A DNA stretch of 64,000 nt from Propionibacteriaceae bacterium (GTDB lineage: Bacteria > Actinomycetota > Actinomycetes > Propionibacteriales > Propionibacteriaceae). This document shows positions 1 through 9,358 of the stretch, in pieces. The notes beneath the pieces were generated by a model. The model worked only from the letters and a program-made list of their open reading frames with translations, made no database searches and was not told the DNA's origin. Every line of letters starts with the position of its first letter. Within the stretch, counting starts at the first letter, position 1. A program made the translations under genes and the position numbers. The stretch covers positions 1 through 64,000 of the forward strand of contig JAOPXN010000070.1 in NCBI GenBank assembly GCA_025965155.1, read 5' to 3'.

Positions 1-223
1 AGAAGGTGGCCTCGCGGTCCTCCCAGCACTCGAAGATGTTGGGGCAGCCGGCTTCCTGGCAGACGGTGTGCAGGTCCTCTTTCTTGACCAGCTCCTGCAG
101 CTCGCGGTACTCCGGGCCCATCCGCGCTGTGGTCTTAATCCACGGCGGCTTCTTCTCGATCGGGACGGCGGCATTGCGCACTTCCAGCCGTAGTAGCTTC
201 CGTCCCTCTGGTGCGATGGTCAC
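1..223 (-). CDS. lipA: lipoyl synthase, N-terminal part (cut by the window edge)
   Basis: This is the first 74 codons of lipoyl synthase, the radical-SAM enzyme that inserts two sulfurs into octanoyl groups carried by lipoyl domains. What is visible is the family's N-terminal region: IEKKPPWIK, then [19 protein letters not shown], whose cysteines belong to the auxiliary 4Fe-4S cluster. The CxxxCxxC radical-SAM motif lies beyond the left edge. The start is GTG at 221-223. A TAGTCT hexamer six bases upstream and no Shine-Dalgarno sequence suggest leaderless translation. It works with LipB (2282-3007) on the E2 protein encoded at 3929-5749. Confidence 0.93.
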   Translation of the reverse strand, partial: MTIAPEGRKLLRLEVRNAAVPIEKKPPWIKTTARMGPEYRELQELVKKEDLHTVCQEAGCPNIFECWEDREATF

Positions 224-229
224 CGGGCC

Positions 230-235
230 AGACTA
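230..235 (-). promoter_or_regulatory. -10 hexamer of lipA, leaderless start
   Basis: TAGTCT on the minus strand ends six bases before the GTG of lipA. No clear -35 is visible. Confidence 0.45.
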
Positions 236-286
236 CTCGCACAGAGCCTGCGCGCCGGAGCCCGTACGGCCGGGTCCGCCTCAGCC

Positions 287-1261
287 TCAGACCACGTCGC
301 GACGCCTGAAGATGATGAACGCCACCCCCAGCGTGACAGCGGTCAGCACCAGCCAGTAGATGCCGGCCTCGGCCACCGTGATGGTGTGCTGCACCTGCTC
401 AACGGTGGTTCCGCCGCTCTCGACCTTGGGGTAGGAGTCGGTGTAGGAGTATCCGCCCTTGTTCAGGAAGGCCTGGAGGTTCAGGTCGGGTAGGAAGGGC
501 CGGATTCGCTGCAGCGACGGCAGCACCCCGAACAAGAGGAGGAGCACGATGTTCAGCAGCGCGTAGCCGAGCAGCACGCCGATGGCCGCTGCCGTGTGCC
601 GGGCGATCAGCGCCAGGCCGAAGCTGATCAGGGCCATCGCGACCACCAGTCCGACTCCGCGCGCGGCGGAGGCGGTCAACGCCTGGCCCGAGGTGATCTC
701 CCCGCCGTGGCTCGTGCTGAGCAGGGCCGCCGACGCCAAAGTGCCGCCGAGTATCACAGTGCCCAGCAGTCCCGAGCCCAGCAGAACCGCGACGGCCTTG
801 GCGGTGAACACCTTCCAGCGCTGCGGGATGAAGGTCAGCCAGTTCGCGATCGAGCCGCTGGTGTACTCGGCGCCGATGAAGGAGGCCGCCATCAGGAAGG
901 CGCCGAGGCCGGTCATCATGGTCGCGAACATCAACGCCGTCGGGGCGATATCGGCGAACGCCTCGGCCGGGGTGACGTACCACTCCAGCCGCGGCTTGAA
1001 GTCACACCCATCGACGTCTCCGCCCTGGTCGAGACATTCTTGCCGCATCTGTTCGTTCTCTTCGGTGTTCTGCTCGTACTCGCGCAGATCCCTTTGGTAC
1101 TGCTCCTGCCCGGCGGCGAGCTCGGCGGCGCTCGGCGGGCTGACCGCCGAGTTCACCGCGAGCTGGAAGAGCCCAGCCGCTAGCACCACGGCGAGGACGG
1201 TGATGACGGTCAGCCGGCGGCTCCGCAGGCGGTTCAGCTCCGCCAGGACGAGGGAGATCAT
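287..1261 (-). CDS. ABC-2 type transporter permease
   Basis: This 324-residue membrane protein is the permease half of an ABC exporter. A first membrane helix lies at about residues 18-38. A polar, Gln/Glu-rich extracellular stretch of about 70 residues follows, then five further hydrophobic segments, and the protein ends in a basic RRRD tail. That arrangement is typical of ABC-2 permeases of the natA/natB and bacitracin or lantibiotic exporter type. Its ATG overlaps the stop of the ATPase gene by four bases (ATGA), so the two are translationally coupled. The substrate cannot be told from sequence. Confidence 0.85.
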   Translation of the reverse strand: MISLVLAELNRLRSRRLTVITVLAVVLAAGLFQLAVNSAVSPPSAAELAAGQEQYQRDLREYEQNTEENEQMRQECLDQGGDVDGCDFKPRLEWYVTPAEAFADIAPTALMFATMMTGLGAFLMAASFIGAEYTSGSIANWLTFIPQRWKVFTAKAVAVLLGSGLLGTVILGGTLASAALLSTSHGGEITSGQALTASAARGVGLVVAMALISFGLALIARHTAAAIGVLLGYALLNIVLLLLFGVLPSLQRIRPFLPDLNLQAFLNKGGYSYTDSYPKVESGGTTVEQVQHTITVAEAGIYWLVLTAVTLGVAFIIFRRRDVV

Positions 1262-2256
1262 GCGCGGGTCCGATCGGTCGGATGGGCGCCGAGATGCTCC
1301 TCGGCGGTGAGCTCGAGGAACACCGACTCCAGGTTGGCCCGGACCGGAGTCAGCTCGTGCACGTAGAGCTGATATCCGGCGAGCAGCCGGGTGATCTCCG
1401 CCGGGTGCAGCCCCGCGCTGGGACGGCTGACCTGCAACATTCGGTCGGGTAGCGGAGCAACCCGGTACCCGGCCTCGGTCAGCACTGTGCCGGCGCGATG
1501 GACGTCCTCGATACCGACCAGGACCGACTCGCCTCCGGAGGCGGCGAGGATGTCGGCCACCTGACCCTCGGCGAGCAGCCGGCCGCGACCGATGATGGAC
1601 ACGGTGTCGGCCACCTGCTGCACCTCGGTGAGGATGTGGCTGGACACCAGCACCGTCTTGCCGCGGTCGGCGAGCCCGCGCATGGTGGCCCGGATCTCGT
1701 GGATGCCGGCCGGGTCGAGCCCGTTGGTGGGCTCGTCGAAGATCAGCAGGTCGGGGTCCTTGAGCAGCGTGCCGGCTATGGCCAGCCGCTGCTTCATGCC
1801 CAGGGAGTAGGTCCTGAACTTGTCCCGGCCGCGGTCGCCCAGGCCCACCTCGTCCAGCACAGCGCCGACCCTCGCCTTCGGCACACCGATGCCCTGCGCC
1901 AGCAGCGCCAGGTTCTTGCGGCCAGAGAAGGAGGGAAAGAACTTGGGTTGTTCCACGATGGCGCCGATGCGCCCGATCACCGACGGCAGGGCCGCCGGAA
2001 GCTCCTGGTCGAACACCCGCATGGTGCCCGAGTCGGCGGTGATCAGTCCGAGCAGCATCCGGATCGTGGTCGTCTTGCCGGAGCCGTTGGGCCCAAGGAA
2101 CCCGTGCACCCCTCCGTTGGGCACCTTCAGATCCAGTCCGGCCACCGCCACCTGTCTGCCCTTGCGGCTGCGGTAGGTCTTGCGTAGCCCGGTCGCGTCG
2201 ATCGCGTACTCGATGCCTGAGGGCAGGGATCGGCGCGCGCCGACGGATACCGTCAT
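1258..2256 (-). CDS. ABC transporter ATP-binding protein
   Basis: This 332-residue ATPase is the partner of the downstream permease. Walker A is GPNGSGKTT, the signature is YSLGMKQR, Walker B is DLLIFDEPTNGLDP, and the switch histidine is in VSSHIL. A C-terminal extension of about 100 residues is typical of multidrug and antibiotic exporter ATPases. The reading frame is open further upstream into lipB. I chose ATG at 2254-2256 because AAGGAG lies seven bases before it and because the upstream part is antisense-like Pro/Ser-rich sequence. The gene follows lipB at 25 bp. Confidence 0.9.
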   Translation of the reverse strand: MTVSVGARRSLPSGIEYAIDATGLRKTYRSRKGRQVAVAGLDLKVPNGGVHGFLGPNGSGKTTTIRMLLGLITADSGTMRVFDQELPAALPSVIGRIGAIVEQPKFFPSFSGRKNLALLAQGIGVPKARVGAVLDEVGLGDRGRDKFRTYSLGMKQRLAIAGTLLKDPDLLIFDEPTNGLDPAGIHEIRATMRGLADRGKTVLVSSHILTEVQQVADTVSIIGRGRLLAEGQVADILAASGGESVLVGIEDVHRAGTVLTEAGYRVAPLPDRMLQVSRPSAGLHPAEITRLLAGYQLYVHELTPVRANLESVFLELTAEEHLGAHPTDRTRA

Positions 2257-2281
2257 CGGTGTCTCCTTAGTCGATGGGGCG

Positions 2282-3007
2282 TCAGGCGGCTGGGACGGTG
2301 AGACCGTAGGTGATGGCAATCCTGTCCGGCCGGTCAGCTGTGGGCAGGTCGGGCGACTTCTGGTACGGCTCGAAGGCGAGCAGCTCCTCCAGGTACGGCT
2401 TGAGCACGTGCGCGACCTCCGACACGGTCAGCTCGGTGTTCAGCTCCTGCGCCATCGAGGTGACGCCGGCGTCGGCAATGCCGCAGGGCACGATCCGGTC
2501 GAACCAGCTCATGTCCGGGTCCACGTTGATGGCGAACCCGTGCATGGTGGTCTGCGCCGCCACCCGGACGCCGATCGCTGCGATCTTCCGCTCCGGCCCG
2601 GAGCCGTCGGCCGGGATCCACACGCCGGACCGGCCGCGGACGCGGCCGGTGACCAGGTCGAACTCGGCGAACATGGCGATCATCGCCTCCTCGAGGCGGC
2701 GGACGTAGTCGACCACGTAGACGGCCTCGGGCAGCTTGACGATCGGGTACCCCACCAGCTGGCCCGGCCCGTGCCAGGTGATCTTGCCGCCACGGTCGAC
2801 ATCGACCACCGGGGTGCCGTCGATCGGGCGCTCGTGGGGCTCGGTCCGCTTACCCGCCGTGTAGACGGGTGGGTGCTCCAGCAAGATCACGGTCGCCGGC
2901 CGGTCCCCGGTCGAGACCTCGGCATGAATCCGTCGCTGCATGTCCCAGGCCGTCATGTAGTCGACCTGCTCGTCACCGAGGCCGGGGTGGATGAAGTCGA
3001 GGCTCAT
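2282..3007 (-). CDS. lipB: octanoyl-[ACP]:protein N-octanoyltransferase
   Basis: LipB moves octanoate from acyl carrier protein to lipoyl domains, the step before LipA. The 241-residue protein has all the family blocks: [26 protein letters not shown] with the catalytic lysine, HGFAINV, and PCGI with the catalytic cysteine. The C-terminus is about 20-30 residues longer than in proteobacterial LipB. ATG at 3005-3007 is preceded by TAGACT at a six-base distance and by no Shine-Dalgarno sequence. The gene lies next to lipA and the E2/E3 genes that use lipoate. Confidence 0.96.
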   Translation of the reverse strand: MSLDFIHPGLGDEQVDYMTAWDMQRRIHAEVSTGDRPATVILLEHPPVYTAGKRTEPHERPIDGTPVVDVDRGGKITWHGPGQLVGYPIVKLPEAVYVVDYVRRLEEAMIAMFAEFDLVTGRVRGRSGVWIPADGSGPERKIAAIGVRVAAQTTMHGFAINVDPDMSWFDRIVPCGIADAGVTSMAQELNTELTVSEVAHVLKPYLEELLAFEPYQKSPDLPTADRPDRIAITYGLTVPAA

Positions 3008-3013
3008 GCGCGG

Positions 3014-3019
3014 AGTCTA
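3014..3019 (-). promoter_or_regulatory. -10 hexamer of lipB, leaderless start
   Basis: TAGACT on the minus strand is separated from the lipB ATG by six bases (GCGCGG when read on +). Confidence 0.5.
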
Positions 3020-3925
3020 CGCTGGCGGCAGGGCTGCCCGGAGGGTTGACGTGACGTCCGGAGCGGAGAAGACGAACCCGGCCGCAGTGAGCCGGGTCGG
3101 GACAACGTACAGGTCGCCCAGCAGCTGCTCTGCGAGCTCCCCGAGCGCCGTCCGGAGGACGAACCCGGGCGCGCGGAGCAGCGTCGGGCGGCGAAGCACT
3201 ACACCGAGCGCCTTGGTGAACTCGGCGTTGGTGGTCGGCTCCGGGATGGTCACGTTGTACGGCCCGGACGCGTCCGGGTTGTTGGCGGCCCACTCCAGGA
3301 CGCCGAGGTAGTCGTCCAGGCCGACCAGCGGCATGTGCTGCCGGCCGTCTCCCAGCTGGGTGCCCAGGCCGAGCGACCACGGAATCCGCATGATCTGCAG
3401 CGCTCCGCCACTGCGGTCCAGCACCGGACTGGTCCGCAGGACCACGGTTCGGACGCCGGCATCGACGGCGGGCTGAGCGGCCGCCTCCCACTGCACCACC
3501 ACCTGGGACAGGTAGTCGTCGCCGGCCGGGGAGTTCTCGTCGTACGGCTGCGCTCCCGAGACGGTGCCGTACCGGGAGACCCCGCTGGCCTGCAGCAGGG
3601 TCACCGGCGGTACTCCCGGCTCGGCGTGCTCAGCCAGTGCGCGTGCCAGGGTCTGGGTGCTGTTCACCCGCGAGGACAGGATCAGCTCCCGCCGGGCCTG
3701 CGTCCAGGGTCGGTCGGCGACCCCCGCCCCGGCCAGGTTGACCGCAACATCGACCCCGGCTAGAGCGGCGCGGTCAAGCTCACCCCGGTCGGGATTCCAG
3801 GAGTACTCCAGTGCGCTCACCGGGTCCCGCCGGACGAGCCGGACCACCTCGTGGCCCTGCTCGGCCAGCCGAACCCTGAGTGCGGTGCCGAGGAATCCGG
3901 AGGATCCCGCGACCAGAAACCTCAT
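3017..3925 (-). CDS. TIGR01777-family NAD(P)-dependent epimerase
   Basis: This 302-residue extended short-chain dehydrogenase-like protein belongs to the TIGR01777/YfcH family. The N-terminal dinucleotide loop is GSSGFLGTAL, followed by AVNLAGAGVADRPW and the family-typical SRVNSTQTLARAL. The C-terminal DUF1731-like end includes RAPGFVLRTALGE. The substrate is unknown for the family. It stands four bases after the E2 acyltransferase stop-to-start junction on the same strand, so it is probably transcribed with it. The same neighbour (Rv2216) follows the E2 gene in mycobacteria. Confidence 0.9.
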   Translation of the reverse strand: MRFLVAGSSGFLGTALRVRLAEQGHEVVRLVRRDPVSALEYSWNPDRGELDRAALAGVDVAVNLAGAGVADRPWTQARRELILSSRVNSTQTLARALAEHAEPGVPPVTLLQASGVSRYGTVSGAQPYDENSPAGDDYLSQVVVQWEAAAQPAVDAGVRTVVLRTSPVLDRSGGALQIMRIPWSLGLGTQLGDGRQHMPLVGLDDYLGVLEWAANNPDASGPYNVTIPEPTTNAEFTKALGVVLRRPTLLRAPGFVLRTALGELAEQLLGDLYVVPTRLTAAGFVFSAPDVTSTLRAALPPA

Positions 3926-3928
3926 CGC

Positions 3929-5749
3929 TCAGAGGCCGAACTCGGAACCGAAGTCCCCACCCTCCAGCCGTTCCTTGAGGGTGGACAGGAAGCGCGCGGC
4001 ATCGGCACCGTCGACCACGCGGTGGTCGTAGGAGAGCGCCAGATACATCATGTCCCGCACCGCGATCGTCTCGCCGAGGTCAGGATCGGTCATCACCACG
4101 GCGCGCTTGACCAGTGCACCGGTGCCGAGGATGGCGACCTGCGGCTGGTTGATGATCGGGGTGTCGAACAGGGCCCCACGGCTGCCGGTGTTGGTAATGG
4201 TGAAGGTGCCACCGACCAGGTCGTCCGGCGAGAGCTTGTTGGAGCGGGTCCGGGCGGCGAGGTCGGCGATCTTCTTGGCGATGCCCGCGATGCTGAGGTC
4301 GCCGGCATCCCTGATCACCGGGACGATCAGGCCCTTGTCGGTGTCGACGGCGATGGCGACGTTCTCGGTGGCCGGGTAGGTGATCTCGCCTGCCTCGGTG
4401 TCCACTGTCGAGTTGACCTTCGGGTGCACCTTGAGGGCCTCGACGGACGCCTTGACGAGGAACGGCAGGTAGGACAGCTTCACCCCTTCACGGGCGAGGA
4501 AGTCGTCCTTCACCTTGGCCCGCAGTCGCGAGATCCGGGTCAGGTCCACCTCGACCACGGTGGTGAGCTGAGCCGAGGTCTGCAGCGACTCCACCATCCT
4601 CTTGGCGATGGTCTTACGCAGCCGGGACATCTTCTCGGTGGTCCCACGCAGCGAGCTCGGTTCGACGGGGGTGGCCGCCTTCGCTGCCGGCGCCTGTGCA
4701 GCCGGAGCCGCCTCGGCCGCGGGAGCGGGTGCGGCCTTGGCTGCCTCAGCGGCGGCAAGGACGTCCTGCTTGCGGATCCGGCCGCCGACGCCCGTTCCCT
4801 TCGCCTCGCTCAGGTCGACGCCGTGTTCGGCGGCCAGCTTGCGCACCAGCGGCGTGACGTAGCTAGCATCGGAGGCGGTGGCCACCGGAGTCGGTGCGGC
4901 CGCGTTCGCGGCCGGGGCCCGGCTTGGCGCCGGCGTCTGAGTCTGGGCTGGCTGCGCCGCGGCGCTCGGCTTCGCCGCGGGTGTCGGAGCGGACTTCGCC
5001 GTCGGCTCCGGCTTGGGTGCCGGCTCTGGCTCGGGCTCTGGCTCTGGCTCCGGCTCGGCTTCCGCCTCAGGCTGCGGGATGGACTCCGAGGTGCCGGCAG
5101 CACCTTCCTCCCCGATAACGGCCAGCACGGAGCCGACCTCCACCGTCTCGTCCTCTTGGACCCGGATTTCCAGCAGGGTGCCCGAAGTGGGGGAGGGGAT
5201 CTCGGTGTCGACCTTGTCGGTGGAGACCTCCAGCAGCGGCTCATCGGTCTCGACCGGGTCGCCGACCTTCTTCAGCCAGCGGCTGACCGTACCCTCGGTG
5301 ACACTCTCACCCAGCGCCGGCAGGGTCACCTCGGTGCCTCCACCAGCGGCCGGCTTCGCCTCGGCGCGGGGCGCCTGGGCTTCCTCGGGCGCCGACGGGG
5401 CGGAGTCCTGCTGCTCGTCCTCGGCCGGTTCAGGTTCGGCCTTGGGCTCGGACTCCTGCTCGGTCTCAGTCTCCGCAGCGCCCGAATCGGAGGATCCGGC
5501 CGGGGACTCGCCCGGGTCACCGATCACGGCGAGCTCGGCGCCGACCTCAACTGTCTCGTCCTCGGCCGCCTTGATCTCCAGCAGCACGCCCGACCTCGGT
5601 GAGGGGATCTCGGTGTCCACCTTGTCAGTCGACACTTCCAGGAGCGGCTCGTCCGCCTCGACGGTGTCACCGACCTGCTTCAGCCAGCGGCTGACGGTGC
5701 CTTCGGTGACGCTTTCGCCCAGTGCGGGAAGTGTTACAGAAGTCGACAT
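3929..5749 (-). CDS. sucB: dihydrolipoamide acyltransferase (E2), two lipoyl domains
   Basis: This is the 606-residue core subunit of a 2-oxoacid dehydrogenase complex. Two N-terminal lipoyl domains (about residues 2-77 and 142-218) each carry [12 protein letters not shown] with the lipoylated lysine. They are joined by Glu/Pro/Ala-rich linkers, including a long EP repeat. A peripheral-subunit binding domain follows (about 297-337, [16 protein letters not shown]), then the catalytic domain from about 375 with [13 protein letters not shown] carrying the active-site histidine. Actinobacterial E2 of this type (DlaT in M. tuberculosis) can serve pyruvate and 2-oxoglutarate complexes. The exact partner E1 is not in the window. 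Confidence 0.93.
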   Translation of the reverse strand: MSTSVTLPALGESVTEGTVSRWLKQVGDTVEADEPLLEVSTDKVDTEIPSPRSGVLLEIKAAEDETVEVGAELAVIGDPGESPAGSSDSGAAETETEQESEPKAEPEPAEDEQQDSAPSAPEEAQAPRAEAKPAAGGGTEVTLPALGESVTEGTVSRWLKKVGDPVETDEPLLEVSTDKVDTEIPSPTSGTLLEIRVQEDETVEVGSVLAVIGEEGAAGTSESIPQPEAEAEPEPEPEPEPEPAPKPEPTAKSAPTPAAKPSAAAQPAQTQTPAPSRAPAANAAAPTPVATASDASYVTPLVRKLAAEHGVDLSEAKGTGVGGRIRKQDVLAAAEAAKAAPAPAAEAAPAAQAPAAKAATPVEPSSLRGTTEKMSRLRKTIAKRMVESLQTSAQLTTVVEVDLTRISRLRAKVKDDFLAREGVKLSYLPFLVKASVEALKVHPKVNSTVDTEAGEITYPATENVAIAVDTDKGLIVPVIRDAGDLSIAGIAKKIADLAARTRSNKLSPDDLVGGTFTITNTGSRGALFDTPIINQPQVAILGTGALVKRAVVMTDPDLGETIAVRDMMYLALSYDHRVVDGADAARFLSTLKERLEGGDFGSEFGL

Positions 5750-5809
5750 AGTCGGTTTCAGACTCCTTCGTGATGCTGCCGATGCTCGGATTGGTGATCA
5801 GCCTAGCCT

Positions 5810-5825
5810 CAGCCGACTTCGGCTG
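5810..5825. terminator. short hairpin between lpd and the E2 gene
   Basis: CAGCCGA-CT-TCGGCTG is a perfect 7 bp inverted repeat in the 129 bp gap downstream of lpd and upstream of the E2 gene. There is no T-tract, so a role in termination or attenuation is only a suggestion. Confidence 0.3.
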
Positions 5826-5878
5826 TTCGGGGGCCAACTGAATTCGGTGAAAACGCGCCGCTGCGTCTGGGGTCGCGC

Positions 5879-7285
5879 TCAGCCATGGCTGTGCAGCGGC
5901 TTGCCGGCGAGGGCAAGATGCGCCTCGCCGAGGGCCTCGCTCTGCGTCGGATGGGCGTGGATCAGGCCGGCCACGTCACTGGGGAAGGCATCCCAGTTGG
6001 TGATCAGCTGCGCCTCGCCGACCAGCTCACCGACCCGGGCTCCGATCATGTGGACGCCGACTACCGGGCCGTCGGTGCGGCGGACCAGCTTGACGAAACC
6101 CTGCGTCCGCAGGATCTGCGACTTGCCGTTGCCACCGAGGTCATAGCTGAGGGTCTCTACGTCGGCGTACCGGGACCGCGCCGCCTCCTCGCTCAGACCG
6201 ACCGAGGCGATCTCCGGGTCGCTGTAGGTGACCCTGGGGATGTCGGAGTCGACGGTCGGCGTCGGCGCGGTGGGCAGCAGCTGCGCTGCGCTGGCGATGT
6301 CCTCCGCGACGAAGATGCCGTGGGCGAACCCGCGGTGGGCCAGCTGCAGCCCGACGACGATGTCGCCGACGGCGCGGACCCCGGGGATCGAGGTCTCCAG
6401 CCGCTCGTTGACCGTGACGAACCCTCGGTCGAGCTCCAGCCCGGACTCCGCGTACCCCATCGAGTCGGTGCTGGGGCCGCGGCCGACCGCCACCAGCAGC
6501 AGGTCCGCCTCTACCGTGCTGCCGTCGGTCAGCGTGAGCCGTACCCCGTCGGAGGTGTGATCCACCTGCTTCATGGCGTTCCCGGTCAGCGTCTTGATGG
6601 AGCGCTTCCGGAAGGCACGCTCCAGTGCCTTGGAGATCTCGGGTTCCTCCGCGGGCACCAGCCGGGGCAATGCTTCGACCACCGTCACCTCGACCCCGAA
6701 CGAGCGCCAGGCGGAGGCGAACTCCACGCCGATCACCCCGCCGCCGAGGATGATGGCCGACCGCGGCAGCTTCTCCAGCTGCAGCGCGTGCTCGCTGCTC
6801 AGCACCCGCTCGCCGTCGATGTCCAGCCCCGGCACGGAACGGGAGTACGAGCCGGTGGCTAAGACAACGTGGCGGCCCTGGTAGCGGTCCGCGCCCACCG
6901 TCACCCCTGGGACTGAGTCGCGGATCTCCAGCCGGCCCTCGCCCGAGACCATCGTGATGCCACGCGACTCGACCAACCCGGTCAGCCCCTTGTACAGCCT
7001 GGCGACCACGGACTCGGAGTATCTCTTGACCTCCGCCAGGTCGACCCGGTCGACGGTGGCGTGAACGCCGAACTGAGCGCCGTCGCGGGCGGCATCGGCG
7101 ACCTCCGCGGCATGCAGAATCGCCTTGGTCGGGATGCAGCCGCGATGCAGGCAGGTGCCGCCGACCAGATCCTTCTCGATCAGGGCCACATTGAGCCCCA
7201 GCTGGGCGGCCCGCAGCGCGCACGCGTACCCGCCGCTGCCGGCACCGAGGATGACGAGATCGAACGTCGAGATCATGGTGGTCAT
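5879..7285 (-). CDS. lpd: dihydrolipoyl dehydrogenase (E3)
   Basis: This 468-residue FAD flavoprotein reoxidises dihydrolipoamide and makes NADH. The FAD loop is GAGSGGYACA, the redox disulfide is GGTCLHRGCIP, the NAD loop is GGGVIGVEFAS, and the C-terminal catalytic His-Glu pair is in HAHPTQSE. It lies 129 bp upstream of the E2 gene on the same strand. Two ATGs are possible (7285 and 7276), and neither has a good Shine-Dalgarno sequence. The longer form is given. Confidence 0.95.
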   Translation of the reverse strand: MTTMISTFDLVILGAGSGGYACALRAAQLGLNVALIEKDLVGGTCLHRGCIPTKAILHAAEVADAARDGAQFGVHATVDRVDLAEVKRYSESVVARLYKGLTGLVESRGITMVSGEGRLEIRDSVPGVTVGADRYQGRHVVLATGSYSRSVPGLDIDGERVLSSEHALQLEKLPRSAIILGGGVIGVEFASAWRSFGVEVTVVEALPRLVPAEEPEISKALERAFRKRSIKTLTGNAMKQVDHTSDGVRLTLTDGSTVEADLLLVAVGRGPSTDSMGYAESGLELDRGFVTVNERLETSIPGVRAVGDIVVGLQLAHRGFAHGIFVAEDIASAAQLLPTAPTPTVDSDIPRVTYSDPEIASVGLSEEAARSRYADVETLSYDLGGNGKSQILRTQGFVKLVRRTDGPVVGVHMIGARVGELVGEAQLITNWDAFPSDVAGLIHAHPTQSEALGEAHLALAGKPLHSHG

Positions 7286-7352
7286 CTTGTCAGCCGGAGC
7301 CGACCGGGCCGCCGCCCGCCTGCATCACCTGCGCTTTGTTGGATGATGACGC

Positions 7353-7358
7353 CATAAT
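7353..7358 (+). promoter_or_regulatory. -10 hexamer before the 7366 gene, leaderless start
   Basis: CATAAT ends seven bases before the ATG at 7366. No Shine-Dalgarno sequence is present. Confidence 0.45.
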
Positions 7359-7365
7359 TGGCCGC

Positions 7366-7710
7366 ATGGGTTGGTTCAGACGCAATGCCGGGCGGGTGAA
7401 ACGCGGCGCCACGGGCACCGCGTCGAACCGCGGGGTCGATGATGCCGTTGTTCAGCACCTGACCGGGTTCGCCCATACCCGCAAGGGCGTTGAGGCATTC
7501 ATCGAGCCGCGCACGTCTGTCACTCAGACGACCCTGCTGCTGGTCGCCTTCGACGGTGAGTGGACCCGCCGGGTCGTTCCGTCACCGGAATGGGCGCACG
7601 CCTTCGCCGAGCACCTGCAGCTTCCCGGGTACGACGCCGCCGTGGTCGGCTATCCCCAGCGGATGCGCGACTACAACACCCGCAACAAGAAGCACCCGCA
7701 CCTGCGTTAA
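7366..7710 (+). CDS. conserved hypothetical protein, 114 aa
   Basis: I do not recognise a function for this protein. It starts MGWFRRNAGRVKRG and has a central segment with a hydrophobic strand (TTLLLVAFDG) and conserved-looking aromatic residues, ending YNTRNKKHPHLR. No signal peptide, membrane helix or cofactor motif is seen. A TTG ten codons upstream is in frame, but ATG at 7366 is favoured because a -10-like hexamer sits just before it. It is divergent from lpd, and its last four bases overlap the convergent end of pepA. Small proteins at this position occur next to lpd/pepA in other actinobacteria, as far as I recall. Confidence 0.7.
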   Translation: MGWFRRNAGRVKRGATGTASNRGVDDAVVQHLTGFAHTRKGVEAFIEPRTSVTQTTLLLVAFDGEWTRRVVPSPEWAHAFAEHLQLPGYDAAVVGYPQRMRDYNTRNKKHPHLR

Positions 7711-9221
7711 GCCGGGGTCGGGCCCTCCAGGGACCTGGCCAGCGCCACCAGGGTGCGTACCCCGACGCCGGTGCCACCGGGAGCCACATAGCCGAACGCC
7801 TCCCCGCTGTGGAAGGCCGGCCCTGCGATGTCCAGATGGGCCCAGGGCAGATCGGGGGCGATGAAGTCCCGCAGGAAGGCTGCGGCCACCAACGCCCCGC
7901 CCGACCGCTCGGCGCTGGTGGACCGGATGTCCGCCACCAACGAGTCGAGCTTGGGCCGGATCTCCCTGGGGATGGGCAGCTGCCAGAAGTCCTCGCCGGC
8001 GGACTCGGCGGCGTCCAGGAGCCGGTCCGCCGTCTCCTCGTCGTTGCTCATCAGCCCGCCGGTGCGGTCGCCTAGCGCCACCACGCAGGCGCCGGTGAGG
8101 GTTGCCACGTCGATGATGAGGTTCGGTCCGTCCTCGCCGGCCCGGACCAGTGCGTCGGCCATCACCAGCCGGCCCTCGGCGTCGCAGTTGCTGTTCTCTA
8201 CCGTCTTGCCGCCGTACATCGTCAGCACGTCCGACGGGCGGTACGCGGTGTCGGAGGGCAGGTTCTCGGCCAGCGCGCCGTACGCGGTGACCTTGATCTT
8301 CAGGCCGAGCCGGGCGATGGCGTGAGTGGCCGCGAGGACGACGGCGGCGCCGGCCATGTCGCACTTCATGGTGTACATGCCGTCGGCGGGCTTGATGTTC
8401 AGGCCGCCGGAGTCGAAGGTGATGCCCTTGCCCACCAGGGCGAGATGGAAGGTGGCTCCCCGGGGCGCATAGCTGTACCGGACCAGACGGGGCAGCCGGC
8501 TGGAACCCCCGCCGACGGCCAGGATGCCGCCGTACCCCGCGCGCGCCAGCGCCTTCTCGTCCAGGACCTCGACTGCGATCCGGGCATCCTTGGCCAGCGT
8601 CCTGGCCTCCTCGGCGAAGGACTCCGGGTACAGCAGGTTCGGTGGGATGTTCACCCATTCTCTGGCGGTGGCCACCGCCAGAGACACCGTGCTGGCCGTC
8701 TGGACCGCGGTGTTCAGGTCCGGTGCGCGGCCCGCGTCGGCGCAGACGACGCTGATCGCGTCGACCGACGCCGGCGGCGGGGTGCTGCTCACGGGTGCGT
8801 AGCGGTAGCTGCCGAGCAGCGCACCCTCGGCGATGGCCTGGACCGCCTCGGGTTCGTCGTTGCCGAGCGAGACCGCCACGGACAGGCTCGTCTCGGAGGC
8901 CAGTGACCCTGCCTTGCGGACGCCGACGCCGGCTGCCCGGCGGAGGTCCTCAGGCGTGGGGATGTCGCCACCCAACCCGACGGTGATGACCCGGGGGCCG
9001 TCGCCGGCCGCGGGCAGCACGCTCGCCGAGCCGTGCGCCGCCTTCGCTCCGAGTGTGGTCGCCATCTCGCCGACACCAATGCCGTACCGCTTGGCGTACG
9101 CCTTCTCGACGTCGTCCGGGACGCCGAGCGGGCCGGAATCGGTCAGGCCGACCACCAGCACATCGGTGTTACGGCCGAGCGTGCGGACCAGCGTCAGATC
9201 GGGCAGGGTGGGAGCAGGCAA
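7707..9221 (-). CDS. pepA: leucyl aminopeptidase (M17 family)
   Basis: This is a 504-residue two-metal cytosolic aminopeptidase. Metal and catalytic residues are visible in GKGITFDSGGLNIKP, MKCDMAGAAVV and NCDAEGRLVMADAL. The last block is normally NTDAEGRL, so Thr to Cys is a small oddity beside a metal ligand. It starts at TTG (9219-9221), with AGGAAGG about nine bases upstream. A conserved N-terminal M17 domain of about 180 residues precedes the catalytic domain. The gene is divergent from gcvT, with a 137 bp shared upstream region. Confidence 0.95.
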   Translation of the reverse strand: MPAPTLPDLTLVRTLGRNTDVLVVGLTDSGPLGVPDDVEKAYAKRYGIGVGEMATTLGAKAAHGSASVLPAAGDGPRVITVGLGGDIPTPEDLRRAAGVGVRKAGSLASETSLSVAVSLGNDEPEAVQAIAEGALLGSYRYAPVSSTPPPASVDAISVVCADAGRAPDLNTAVQTASTVSLAVATAREWVNIPPNLLYPESFAEEARTLAKDARIAVEVLDEKALARAGYGGILAVGGGSSRLPRLVRYSYAPRGATFHLALVGKGITFDSGGLNIKPADGMYTMKCDMAGAAVVLAATHAIARLGLKIKVTAYGALAENLPSDTAYRPSDVLTMYGGKTVENSNCDAEGRLVMADALVRAGEDGPNLIIDVATLTGACVVALGDRTGGLMSNDEETADRLLDAAESAGEDFWQLPIPREIRPKLDSLVADIRSTSAERSGGALVAAAFLRDFIAPDLPWAHLDIAGPAFHSGEAFGYVAPGGTGVGVRTLVALARSLEGPTPA

Positions 9222-9358
9222 CGGTACGTCCTTCCTAAGCGCCGACCGGCGTGCTGTGCGCCGAGCGGGGCGATGGTCAGGGGATCAGGCTAGCCCGTCG
9301 GGGTCAGCAGTCACTGCGGTAGGTTCGCAGCCTGTGGACGAGGAGAGGATCGAGGGCC

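Noticed and set aside
3851-5602. 583-codon open frame on the plus strand across the E2 gene
   Set aside because: It is antisense to an unambiguous E2 gene. Its His/Gly/Leu/Arg-rich composition is the usual complement of high-GC coding sequence.
5795-5812. DtxR/IdeR-like iron box upstream of the E2 gene (CAGCCTAGCCTCAG region)
   Set aside because: Only about two thirds of the 19-base consensus fits and the symmetry is poor.
7345-7348. TTG at 7336 as start of the 114-residue gene
   Set aside because: It would add ten residues that lie inside the -10-like element and have no ribosome-binding site.
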